Source: Butyrivibrio sp. AE3004
GTDB taxonomy: Bacteria; Bacillota; Clostridia; Lachnospirales; Lachnospiraceae
Length of the DNA stretch: 64,000 nt
Assembly (NCBI RefSeq): GCF_000703165.1
Contig: NZ_JNLQ01000002.1
Span: 3,472,001 to 3,536,000, forward strand
Direction of reading: 5' to 3'
The translations under genes and the position numbers were made by a program. The notes under the pieces are model-generated. The model did no database searches, was not told where the DNA came from, and saw nothing but the letters and a program-made list of their open reading frames with translations. Of the stretch, positions 25,951 through 33,872 are shown piece after piece. Each line of letters starts with the position of its first letter. Position 1 is the first letter of the stretch.

Positions 25951-26889
25951 ATGGCAACGGTAAAGCTTAAAACAGTCATTAAAAAAATGGAGCTGGAAAA
26001 TCTCACACCTGAACTTGATGTTTCCAGAATCCGTATTCATCAGCCTGATATAAACAGACCGGCACTTCAGCTGGCAGGCTATTTTGAACATTTCGAAGCA
26101 ACAAGACTCCAGGTAATCGGATTCGTTGAGTACACATATATGGAATCCATTCCTGCTGAGGATAAAGAGAGGGTTTACAGAGAGTTTCTTTCTTTTGATA
26201 TTCCCTGCGTTGTATTTTGCAGAAACCTGATTCCGGATCCTACTTTTGTAAAGATTGCAATCGAAGAGAAGGTTCCGATAATGGTAACCAAGAAACCTAC
26301 ATCATCATTCATGGCGGAGATCATCCGCTGGTTAAATGTTGAGCTTGCACCATGTATTTCAATTCACGGCGTACTGGTCGACGTTTACGGTGTCGGTGTT
26401 CTTATCACAGGTGAGAGCGGAATCGGAAAATCAGAAGCAGCGCTGGAGCTGATAAAGAGAGGACACAGACTGGTGTCTGATGATGTTGTTGAGATCAGGA
26501 AGGTAAGTGATGTTACACTTATAGGAACTGCACCGGACATTACAAGACACTTTATTGAACTTCGAGGAATCGGTATTGTTGATGTAAAAACACTGTTTGG
26601 TGTTTCAAGCGTCAGAGATACACAGACTATAGATCTTGCTATAAAGCTTGAAGAGTGGGACAAGGACAAGGAATACGACAGACTCGGATTAGAGGAAGAG
26701 TACACAGAGTATCTTGGAAATAAGATAGTCTGCCACAGAATTCCGATTCGTCCCGGCAGAAATCTTGCTATTATCTGTGAGTCTGCCGCAGTTAACCACA
26801 GACAGAAGATGATGGGCTATAATGCAGCTCAGGAGCTTTATAACAGAGTGCAGAATTCGCTGGCTAAGGGCCGCGAGGATGAAGACTGA
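25951..26889 (+). CDS. hprK: HPr kinase/phosphorylase
   Basis: A 312-residue bifunctional enzyme that phosphorylates or dephosphorylates Ser46 of HPr and Crh according to fructose-1,6-bisphosphate, ATP and phosphate, the master switch of Firmicute catabolite control. The C-terminal domain has the IHGVLVDVYGVGVLI strand with the conserved His, Walker A GESGIGKSE, and the HprK signature ELRGIGIVDVKTLFG. GGGAGG precedes the ATG. It starts the compact run hprK-glk-murB-rapZ-whiA-HPr, whose last gene encodes a candidate substrate. Confidence 0.97.
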   Translation: MATVKLKTVIKKMELENLTPELDVSRIRIHQPDINRPALQLAGYFEHFEATRLQVIGFVEYTYMESIPAEDKERVYREFLSFDIPCVVFCRNLIPDPTFVKIAIEEKVPIMVTKKPTSSFMAEIIRWLNVELAPCISIHGVLVDVYGVGVLITGESGIGKSEAALELIKRGHRLVSDDVVEIRKVSDVTLIGTAPDITRHFIELRGIGIVDVKTLFGVSSVRDTQTIDLAIKLEEWDKDKEYDRLGLEEEYTEYLGNKIVCHRIPIRPGRNLAIICESAAVNHRQKMMGYNAAQELYNRVQNSLAKGREDED

Positions 26890-26923
26890 TAAAAATATTT
26901 TTTAGATAGGGGTAATTTAAGTA

Positions 26924-27892
26924 ATGGAACATCAGGCAACAAATTTATTGGAAAACTACGTTTTTGGAGTGGATATAGGCGGAACTACCGTTAAGATCGG
27001 ACTCCTTGATATGGATGGACACAAGATTGAAGTATGGGAGATCCCTACAAGAATTGAGAATGAAGGAAAAAATGTCCTTCCCGATATAGCTGAAGCCATC
27101 AGAAAAAAGATGGAAGAGAGAGGTATCAAGGATTCACAGGTTGTAGGTGTAGGCGCAGGTGCTCCGGGTCCTTTCGGTGATGACGGTACTATTTTCAAGG
27201 CAGTTAATCTTGGATGGAGTGAGTTTAACATGAAGCATGAGCTTCACGACCTTGTTAAGATTCCGGTTAAGTGCGGTAACGATGCTAACGTGGCAGCCCT
27301 TGGTGAGTACTGGATGGGCGGCGGCCAGGGCTATAAGGATATGCTTATGGTAACATTGGGAACCGGTGTCGGCGGCGGAATTATCCATAAGGGTAAGATT
27401 TTCAACGGTGCTAACGGCGCAGCCGGTGAGATCGGACATATCCACATCAATGATGATGAGACAGTTACCTGCGGATGCGGCAACAAGGGATGTCTTGAGC
27501 AGTACGCAAGTGCTACGGGAGCAGTTCTTCTTATGAACAGACTTCTTGAGGAGAGTAATGAAGAATGTGTTCTTCGCGGAAAAGATTTTGTATGTAAGGA
27601 CATTTTTGATGCAGCTAAAAACGGCGATGCTCTTGCAAAAGAAGCTCTTAACCGTTACGGCGAATACCTCGGAAAAGGACTTGCTATGATCGCATCCACA
27701 GTAAATCCTGAGGTCATCGTATTCGGCGGCGGCGTATCAAAGGCAGGAGATATCCTCTTTGACCTTGTTCGTCCTTCCTTTGAAAAATACGTATTCCCGG
27801 GTGCAAAGAGAACAAAATTCGCTCTTGCAAAGCTTGGTAATGATGCAGGAATCTACGGAGCAGCTAAATTAGTTTTGGATTCGGTTTCATAA
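26924..27892 (+). CDS. glk: ROK-family glucokinase
   Basis: A 322-residue ROK kinase phosphorylating glucose with ATP in the cytoplasm. Evidence: FGVDIGGTTVKIGLLD phosphate loop, GAGAPGPFGDDGTI, NDANVAALGEYWMGGG with the catalytic Asp, the ROK signature GEIGHIHIN, and the zinc-binding CGCGNKGCLEQYAS. No helix-turn-helix is present, so it is a kinase and not a repressor. AGGGG precedes the ATG; murB begins 3 bases after the stop. Confidence 0.92.
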   Translation: MEHQATNLLENYVFGVDIGGTTVKIGLLDMDGHKIEVWEIPTRIENEGKNVLPDIAEAIRKKMEERGIKDSQVVGVGAGAPGPFGDDGTIFKAVNLGWSEFNMKHELHDLVKIPVKCGNDANVAALGEYWMGGGQGYKDMLMVTLGTGVGGGIIHKGKIFNGANGAAGEIGHIHINDDETVTCGCGNKGCLEQYASATGAVLLMNRLLEESNEECVLRGKDFVCKDIFDAAKNGDALAKEALNRYGEYLGKGLAMIASTVNPEVIVFGGGVSKAGDILFDLVRPSFEKYVFPGAKRTKFALAKLGNDAGIYGAAKLVLDSVS

Positions 27893-27895
27893 ATT

Positions 27896-28828
27896 ATGAG
27901 ATTTGATTTAGATAAGAAGCTATCCGGTATACTTCCGGAAGCAAATATCATAAAAAATGAAGAAATGAGCAGGCACACCACGTTTCGTACGGGTGGGCCT
28001 GCCGATTATTTTGTAAAGATAAGTAATGAAAAAGAGCTGAAAGAGGTGCTGTCTCTTTTCAGAGAAGAGAAAATGAAAATGCAGGAGGACTACTACATCC
28101 TTGGAAACGGAAGTAACCTCCTTGTTTCAGATAAAGGTTTTGATGGCGTTATCATATATCTTTGCGGAGACTTTGCGCAGGTTTTACTTGTAGAAGACGA
28201 AGTTATCAGGGCCGGAGCGGCAGCACTTAATGTAAATGTTGCAAACTTTGCAAGGGATAATGAACTTACAGGTCTTGAGTTTGCGCACGGCATTCCCGGT
28301 TCTGTCGGTGGTGCCCTCGTTATGAACGCAGGTGCCTACGGCGGCGAGATGAAGCAGGTAGTACAGAGTGTAACCGCAATTCTCGAGGACGGAAGTATTA
28401 AAAATATTAGCGGGGATGCTCTTGAATTTGGATACAGAACCAGTATTTTTAAGAGAATGAAATGTGTTATAACCGGCTGTGATATCAGGCTCAAAAAGGG
28501 CGACAGGGAAGTAATAGAGAGTACTATGAATGAGCTTAAGGAAAAGAGGGTTTCAAAACAACCACTGAACTTTCCAAGCGCCGGTTCAACATTTAAAAGA
28601 CCCGAGGGTTATTTTGCGGGTAAACTGATAGAAGATGCAGGACTTAGGGGGTACTGCGTCGGTGACGCACAGGTTTCGGAAAAACATTGCGGGTTTGTAA
28701 TTAATAAAGGCAATGCGACCTCCGATGAAGTATATAGGCTTATTACCTATATACAGGACAGGGTATTTGAACAATCCGGGGTCAGACTTACTCCGGAAGT
28801 AATTCTTTTGGGAGATTTTAAAGCATGA
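27896..28828 (+). CDS. murB: UDP-N-acetylenolpyruvoylglucosamine reductase
   Basis: A 310-residue FAD enzyme of peptidoglycan precursor synthesis, reducing UDP-GlcNAc-enolpyruvate with NADPH. It is a type II (Gram-positive) MurB: HTTFRTGGPADYFV, the FAD loop YILGNGSNLLVSDKG, AHGIPGSVGGALVMNAGAYGG split across the core, PSAGSTFKRP with the catalytic Ser, and a final EVILLG with the catalytic Glu. Its stop overlaps the rapZ start by 4 bases. Confidence 0.96.
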   Translation: MRFDLDKKLSGILPEANIIKNEEMSRHTTFRTGGPADYFVKISNEKELKEVLSLFREEKMKMQEDYYILGNGSNLLVSDKGFDGVIIYLCGDFAQVLLVEDEVIRAGAAALNVNVANFARDNELTGLEFAHGIPGSVGGALVMNAGAYGGEMKQVVQSVTAILEDGSIKNISGDALEFGYRTSIFKRMKCVITGCDIRLKKGDREVIESTMNELKEKRVSKQPLNFPSAGSTFKRPEGYFAGKLIEDAGLRGYCVGDAQVSEKHCGFVINKGNATSDEVYRLITYIQDRVFEQSGVRLTPEVILLGDFKA

Positions 28829-29688
28829 GGATTGTAATTGTTACCGGAATGAGTGGTGGTGGAAAATCCACAGCTATTCATATGCTAGAGGATGCAGGCT
28901 TTTACTGTGTGGACAATCTGCCGCCGAGCCTGTTTGAAAAATTTGCGGAAATTATAACGCTTCCTGACAGTGAGGTAACAAAGGTCGCTGTAGGATTTGA
29001 TGCAAGATCCGGACAGAAATTTGAGGATGCACCGAGAGTTATAGATGATCTAAGAAAAAGAGGACTTCCTGTTGAAGTGCTGTTTTTGGAGTGCTCGGAT
29101 GCTGTCCTGGTAAAGAGATATAAGGAGACCAGAAGAAGACATCCGCTATCTCCTGAGGGAAGAATTGAGGATGGTATTAACAGGGAGAGAGAGCTTCTTG
29201 CAAAGCTAAGAACCCAGGCCGACTACATAATCGATACTTCACAGCTTCTCACCCGTGAATTTAAGCTTGAGATGGAGAGGATATTTGTAGCAAACGAAAA
29301 GCATAATAACCTTATGGTCACAGTGCTCTCCTTTGGATTCAAGCATGGTATTCCTTCGGATGCAGATCTTGTTTTTGATGTGAGATTTTTGCCCAATCCT
29401 TTTTATATTGATGACTTGAAACACCTCACAGGAAATGACAAGCCGGTTCAGGATTATGTAAAGAGTTTTCCTGAGTGCGGACAGTTTCTGGACAAGCTGG
29501 AGGATATGCTGAAATTCCTTATGCCCGGTTACATTAATGAAGGAAAATACCAGCTTGTTGTTGCAATCGGATGTACCGGCGGACAGCACAGATCTGTAAC
29601 TATCGCCAACGAGATATATGACAGACTGAAAGCTGCAAATGATGTTGGTGTAAAGATTTATCACAGAGATTTAAAACATGCAAGGTGA
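28825..29688 (+). CDS. rapZ: RNase adapter/nucleotide-binding protein RapZ (YvcJ)
   Basis: A 287-residue P-loop protein: Walker A GMSGGGKST, then EDAGFYCVDNLPPSL, FDARSG, and the C-terminal IGCTGGQHRSV motif. In E. coli RapZ steers GlmZ RNA to RNase E; the Firmicute homologue YvcJ binds GTP and is linked to competence and wall metabolism. It overlaps murB and abuts whiA, the conserved yvcJ-whiA neighbourhood, although the glmR/yvcK gene normally between them in Bacillus is missing here. Confidence 0.95.
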   Translation: MRIVIVTGMSGGGKSTAIHMLEDAGFYCVDNLPPSLFEKFAEIITLPDSEVTKVAVGFDARSGQKFEDAPRVIDDLRKRGLPVEVLFLECSDAVLVKRYKETRRRHPLSPEGRIEDGINRERELLAKLRTQADYIIDTSQLLTREFKLEMERIFVANEKHNNLMVTVLSFGFKHGIPSDADLVFDVRFLPNPFYIDDLKHLTGNDKPVQDYVKSFPECGQFLDKLEDMLKFLMPGYINEGKYQLVVAIGCTGGQHRSVTIANEIYDRLKAANDVGVKIYHRDLKHAR

Positions 29689-29693
29689 GCGCC

Positions 29694-30638
29694 ATGTCAT
29701 TTTCAAGCGATGTAAAAAATGAGCTTTCAAAACAGATTTCCACACCGCGTCACTGCAAGATGTCGGAACTGGCAGCACTTTTGCTTTCCTGCGGAATGGC
29801 AGAACGGTCGGAAAGCGGCTTGTATACTGTATATTTGCAGTCCGATGCGGAGAGCCAATCGAGAAAGTTCTTTACAATACTAAAAAAAGCATATAATATA
29901 GAGACTAGTGTGCTTGATAAAGTGCCGGAGAAGCACCTTGGAGGTAAGGTTTATCTGCCGGTTCTTCAAGGAGGAGAAGAGATTTCTTCTATATTAAAGT
30001 CCATTCATTTAACAGATGAGGATGGGAATATCAGGACAGCTGAGGATGGTATAAGCCACAGACTGGTAAGGCAGTCCTGCTGCAAGAGAGCATTTTTGAG
30101 AGACACATTTTTGTGTATTGGTTCGGTAAGTGACCCGAGCAAGTCATATCATCTTGAATTTGCCTGTACCTCAGAGAGGTTTGCAAATGATTTAAAGCAG
30201 ATGATAGAGAGCTTTGATATTGAGGCCAGGATCGTAATACGAAAAAAGTATTATGTGGTCTACATTAAGGAGAGCACGGCAATCGTGGACATGCTTAATG
30301 TAATGGAAGCACCGGTGAGTCTTATGAATATGGAGAATGAGCGTATAGTTAAAGAGATGCGCAATTCCATAAACAGAAGGGTCAACTGCGAAACAGCTAA
30401 TATCACAAAAACAGTCAATGCAGCATCGAGACAGACCAATGATATACTATACTTGAAGGATCACTACGGATTTGAGAATCTTCCGAAGGGGCTTGAAGAT
30501 ATGGCAAGGGTCAGGCTGCAATATCCGGATGCAACATTGTTGGAGCTTGGTAAATATCTTGATCCGCCGGTTGGCAAGTCAGGTGTTAACCATAGGCTCA
30601 GAAAACTCAGTGAACTCGCCGATAAGATACGAGGCTGA
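29694..30638 (+). CDS. whiA: Sporulation/division regulator WhiA
   Basis: About 314 residues: N-terminal LAGLIDADG-like domain (SDVKNELSK..., ELAALLLSCGMAE, RAFLRDTFLCIGSVSDP) and a C-terminal helix-turn-helix (NITKTVNAASRQTNDI and LEDMARVRLQYPDATLLELG...GKSGVNHRLRKL). WhiA affects cell division and chromosome segregation in Firmicutes. AAGGTG around 29681-29686 fits the ATG at 29694; a GTG at 29685 overlapping the rapZ stop is possible. Confidence 0.95.
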   Translation: MSFSSDVKNELSKQISTPRHCKMSELAALLLSCGMAERSESGLYTVYLQSDAESQSRKFFTILKKAYNIETSVLDKVPEKHLGGKVYLPVLQGGEEISSILKSIHLTDEDGNIRTAEDGISHRLVRQSCCKRAFLRDTFLCIGSVSDPSKSYHLEFACTSERFANDLKQMIESFDIEARIVIRKKYYVVYIKESTAIVDMLNVMEAPVSLMNMENERIVKEMRNSINRRVNCETANITKTVNAASRQTNDILYLKDHYGFENLPKGLEDMARVRLQYPDATLLELGKYLDPPVGKSGVNHRLRKLSELADKIRG

Positions 30639-30674
30639 GTAAAGCTGCGATTTCTGCAGTAAGAGGAGGAAATT

Positions 30675-30941
30675 ATGATCACAAAATCTATCGAGATTAA
30701 GCTTCCAGGTGGACTTGAGGCACGTCCGGTTGCCGAGCTGGTTCAGCTTGCCAGTCGTTTTGACAGCACAGTGCATATTGAAGCACAGTCCAAGAAGGTG
30801 AATGCTAAGAGCATCATGGGAATGATGACATTAAGCCTTAGCAGTGGCGAAGAAGTTACTGTAATCGCTGATGGTTCAGATGAGAGAGATGCCGTAGCAG
30901 GTATGGAAAGTTTTCTTATGGGAAACTTACAGCTTTCTTAA
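30675..30941 (+). CDS. crh: Crh-like HPr paralogue with Glu15 and Ser46
   Basis: An 88-residue HPr-fold protein. The PTS phosphoacceptor site should read GLHARPA; here it is GLEARPV, so His15 is Glu15 and PEP-dependent phosphotransfer is impossible. The regulatory site KSIMG keeps Ser46, the HprK target. This is the logic of Bacillus Crh (Gln15, Ser46), which works with CcpA in catabolite repression, and the gene position right after whiA is the same as crh in Bacillus. AGGAGG precedes the ATG. A perfect terminator follows. The symbol is used by analogy; this may be the clostridial whiA-linked type rather than a true orthologue. Confidence 0.85.
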   Translation: MITKSIEIKLPGGLEARPVAELVQLASRFDSTVHIEAQSKKVNAKSIMGMMTLSLSSGEEVTVIADGSDERDAVAGMESFLMGNLQLS

Positions 30942-30962
30942 ATTATAAATAGGTGGAAAGCC

Positions 30963-31000
30963 CCGGTTACATTCTATATAATGAATGTAACCGGTTTTTT
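30963..31000 (+). terminator. Rho-independent terminator of the hprK-crh block
   Basis: CCGGTTACATTC (30963-30974) pairs perfectly with GAATGTAACCGG (30983-30994), followed by six T residues. Confidence 0.92.
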
Positions 31001-31099
31001 ATTAAAAAGATAATTAATTTGTAGTTAATAGTTAATAAAAAATTTCCGTTATGGATGCGCATCGGCGCAAAAGAAATATGTTGCTGATTCGGAGGAAGT

Positions 31100-31999
31100 A
31101 TGAAAAAAAAGAAAATGCTTTTTGTTTATAATCCCAAAGCAGGTAAAGAACGTATAAAAAGTAATCTGCTCGATATAATTGACATCTTTTCCAGAGCAGG
31201 TTATGAGGTTACCGTTCATCCCACACAGGAGAGCGGGGATGCCACTAAAGCAGTAAAAAACAGAGAAAATATTTATGACATTGTTACCTGTAGCGGAGGA
31301 GACGGCACTCTTGATGAAGTAGTAAACGGAATGTGGCAGTCCAAAAAGCGTATACCGATAGGCTATGTTCCTGCCGGCTCGACAAATGATTTTGCCATGA
31401 GTCTGGGGATACCCTCAGAAATGCATGCTTCCGCAGAAGCGCTTGTAAGCGGCAAAGAATATGCCTGTGATATCGGTGTTATGAACGATGAGATTTTCGT
31501 ATATATTGCGGCATTTGGGCTGTTTACTGATGTGTCGTATCTGACAAAGCAGGACATTAAAAATGTTCTGGGACATATGGCATACATTATTGAGGGGGCA
31601 AGGCGAATTTCTGAGATAAGGTCCTACCACGTAAAGGTTACTACTGACGATCAGGTGATAGAGGATGATTTTATTTTCGGTATGGTAACAAATTCCATCT
31701 CGGTAGGTGGCTTCAAAGACATAACAGGCAAACATATAGGGCTTGATGACGGAGTTTTCGAGGTGACACTTGTAAAGATGCCGGATAATATGCTTGATAT
31801 GAGTAATCTGTTGGCGGCCTTTTTAAACAGGGATATAAATACCGATCTTATGTACTGTTTTAAGACAAGTCATATTTCATTCGAATCCAGAGAAAATATA
31901 GCCTGGACAAGAGACGGCGAATATGGCGGGGATCATAAATTTGTGGAAATTAAAAACGAGAATAAAGCACTGAATATTATGGTGCCGGATAAGAAATAA
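31100..31999 (+). CDS. Diacylglycerol kinase-family lipid kinase (DgkB/YegS type)
   Basis: A 299-residue soluble lipid kinase: MLFVYNPKAGKERIK, the nucleotide-binding TCSGGDGTLDEVVNGM, GYVPAGSTNDFAMSLG, and GGFKDITGKHIGLDDGVFEV near the C-terminus. Members phosphorylate diacylglycerol or related lipids at the membrane, recycling lipid from teichoic acid synthesis in Gram-positives. GGAGG precedes the ATG. It is a single-gene unit with a hairpin after it. Confidence 0.9.
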   Translation: MKKKKMLFVYNPKAGKERIKSNLLDIIDIFSRAGYEVTVHPTQESGDATKAVKNRENIYDIVTCSGGDGTLDEVVNGMWQSKKRIPIGYVPAGSTNDFAMSLGIPSEMHASAEALVSGKEYACDIGVMNDEIFVYIAAFGLFTDVSYLTKQDIKNVLGHMAYIIEGARRISEIRSYHVKVTTDDQVIEDDFIFGMVTNSISVGGFKDITGKHIGLDDGVFEVTLVKMPDNMLDMSNLLAAFLNRDINTDLMYCFKTSHISFESRENIAWTRDGEYGGDHKFVEIKNENKALNIMVPDKK

Positions 32000-32010
32000 T
32001 GAAAAATACA

Positions 32011-32047
32011 GGGCGGACAGCGGATTGCTGTCCGTTCATTTTTTGTT
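32011..32047 (+). terminator. Terminator after the lipid kinase gene
   Basis: CGGACAGC (32014-32021) pairs with GCTGTCCG (32027-32034); TTCATTTTTTG follows. Confidence 0.7.
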
Positions 32048-32103
32048 CATAGAACGTTAAAAGACTATTAACGCCAGATTATTTCTAGGACATTTATTTT
32101 CGC

Positions 32104-32217
32104 TATACTAAAGATGTCAGATGAAGAAAGGCAATACCAATAAAAAAATAACTTTTTCATAATATGCCAAGGAAACAATAGTTTCCTTGGCATCCTCCCT
32201 TTATAGGGCTTTTTTTA
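32104..32217 (+). ncRNA. Possible small RNA or intergenic hairpin transcript
   Basis: A TATACT -10-like box (32104-32109) with a weak -35 precedes about 100 bases with no frame. The region contains a perfect 13-bp stem, ATGCCAAGGAAAC (32164-32176) with GTTTCCTTGGCAT (32181-32193), then CCCT-TTAT-AGGG and seven T residues ending at about 32216. It could be a + strand small RNA, or simply the 3-prime structure of the convergent cyclophilin gene. Confidence 0.3.
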
Positions 32218-32218
32218 T

Positions 32219-32746
32219 TTATACTGTTTCCGGTTCCGGATAATCTACACCAAATGTTTCTACAGTAACAGTTTCCATAACCTGATCTGTTGTGGGTCTG
32301 TCACGCCAGTCTGTTTCTGTCTCGGCAATCTTGTTTACCACATCCATTCCTTCAATTACTTTACCGAATGCAGCGTAAGCGCCATCAAGATGAGGAGCAT
32401 TTTTATGCATGATAAAGAACTGAGAGCCTGCGGAATCGGGAATCTGAGTACGAGCCATGGAAAGAACGCCCTCTGTATGAAGAAGATCATTCTTGAAACC
32501 ATTCTGTGAAAACTCTCCCTTTATTGAATAGCCAGGGCCACCCATTCCGGTACCTTCGGGATCGCCGCCCTGAAGCATGAAACCTTTGATAACACGATGG
32601 AAAATAACACCGTCATAGAAGTTGTGGTTGATCAGAGAAATAAAGTTGTTAACAGTGTTTGGTGCAATTTCAGGATAGAGCTCTGCTTTTATAACGTCTC
32701 CACCCTTCATGGTGATTGTTACAATAGGATTTTTTGTGTCTGCCAT
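32219..32746 (-). CDS. Cyclophilin-type peptidyl-prolyl cis-trans isomerase
   Basis: A 175-residue cytoplasmic cyclophilin without signal peptide. Family marks: IAPNTVNNFISLINHNFYDG, VIFHRVIKGFMLQGGDPEGTG with the catalytic Arg, GVLSMART, GSQFFIMHKNAPHLDG and AAFGKVIEGMDVVNKI. It speeds proline isomerisation in protein folding. AGGAG precedes the ATG. Upstream at 32769-32784 lies a perfect palindrome, AAAGTGTAAACACTTT, a possible operator. Confidence 0.95.
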   Translation of the reverse strand: MADTKNPIVTITMKGGDVIKAELYPEIAPNTVNNFISLINHNFYDGVIFHRVIKGFMLQGGDPEGTGMGGPGYSIKGEFSQNGFKNDLLHTEGVLSMARTQIPDSAGSQFFIMHKNAPHLDGAYAAFGKVIEGMDVVNKIAETETDWRDRPTTDQVMETVTVETFGVDYPEPETV

Positions 32747-32768
32747 TTTGTTCTCCTTTTTTCGAAAA

Positions 32769-32816
32769 AAAGTGTAAACACTTTACGATTATTTGTGGTT
32801 TTCATGGTAGAAAACC
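32769..32816. promoter_or_regulatory. Two inverted repeats between cyclophilin and a divergent acetyltransferase
   Basis: The palindrome AAAGTGTAAACACTTT (32769-32784) and the inverted repeat GGTTTTC (32797-32803)/GAAAACC (32810-32816) both fall in the roughly 107-base divergent gap. Their position suits binding sites for a dimeric regulator serving one or both genes. No regulator gene is adjacent. Confidence 0.4.
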
Positions 32817-32853
32817 GCGATTAATTATACAATATACATGAGGTATAGAAAAG

Positions 32854-33798
32854 TTGCTTAGGGAAATCATTTTTGTCTTAAAATATCAGACTGATGTTGG
32901 CATCAGCTCAAAAATTTACAGTGCTTCCGAATATCTGTCGGAGGAGGGATTCTTTAGCCGCGTAGTTTATCCTGATAAGGAAATACAGACTAAAGAAAAA
33001 CTTTTGCTGGGCATTATGGAGAATACGCAGGAGAAAAATCTTGGCGATATTCTTTTTATGACGGATTCCTCGGAGCTATCGGAGATCCTTTTGTGCAGCG
33101 GCGCATATGTTGTCGGGATACAGCACGAGGAGAATCGAAATGAGAATTTCCCGGGATTAAAATATGTTTTCACGGACATAGAAGAGGTTGGGACTGATTC
33201 CTATGAAAAGGCATACCAGAGATATGCACATCTTCCGTGGAAAATTCTGGAGACCGAAAGATGCATAATCAGGGAAACCACAGTTGAGGATGTGGATGTT
33301 TTCTACGAGATATATGCAGACCCCGAGATGACCAGATATATGGAAGGGCTCTTTAAAAATCCTGAGGATGAAAAGAAGTATACGCGCGACTACATTGAGA
33401 AAGTCTATGGGCTTTTGGGATTCGGTACCTGGACTGTTGTAAGGAAAAAAGACAACGAGGTTATCGGAAGAGCCGGCTTTAGTGTAAGAAACGGTTTTGA
33501 CGATATTGAACTCGGATTTTTGATAGGGACCGATTATCAGCGCCGGGGATATGCATATGAAGTATGCAGTGCTATTTTGGAATATGGAAAACAGGTTCTT
33601 CAATTTGAGCGTATCCAGACTTTTGTAAAAAAAGAAAATCTTGTATCTATACATCTGTGTGAGAAATTGGGATTTACTGTATCAGAGGAAGTGGATATAG
33701 AGGAAAATATCTACGGTGAAGAGTATCATGACGGGCTTAAAGTTGAGCCTTCAAAGGCACAATTTGGCAAATATATAAGAATGGTGCTTGATATTTGA
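32854..33798 (+). CDS. GNAT acetyltransferase with HAD-like N-terminal remnant
   Basis: A 314-residue protein. Residues about 125-310 are a RimJ-type GNAT domain (ILETERCIIRETTVEDVD, ELGFLIGTDYQRRGYAYEVC, IQTFVKKENLVSIHLCEKLGF). The first 120 residues (GDILFMTDSSELSEILLCSG, GLKYVFTDIEEV) look like half of a HAD-type Rossmann fold without the catalytic DxD, a combination I recall in other Lachnospiraceae. Substrate unknown. The start is TTG with GAGG about nine bases upstream. Confidence 0.78.
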   Translation: MLREIIFVLKYQTDVGISSKIYSASEYLSEEGFFSRVVYPDKEIQTKEKLLLGIMENTQEKNLGDILFMTDSSELSEILLCSGAYVVGIQHEENRNENFPGLKYVFTDIEEVGTDSYEKAYQRYAHLPWKILETERCIIRETTVEDVDVFYEIYADPEMTRYMEGLFKNPEDEKKYTRDYIEKVYGLLGFGTWTVVRKKDNEVIGRAGFSVRNGFDDIELGFLIGTDYQRRGYAYEVCSAILEYGKQVLQFERIQTFVKKENLVSIHLCEKLGFTVSEEVDIEENIYGEEYHDGLKVEPSKAQFGKYIRMVLDI

Positions 33799-33872
33799 AT
33801 TTTTTTCAGTTACCATACATTTGAAGAAAGAGGCAAAAAATTACGTAGTACCCATTAGTGTAGGAGGTATGG

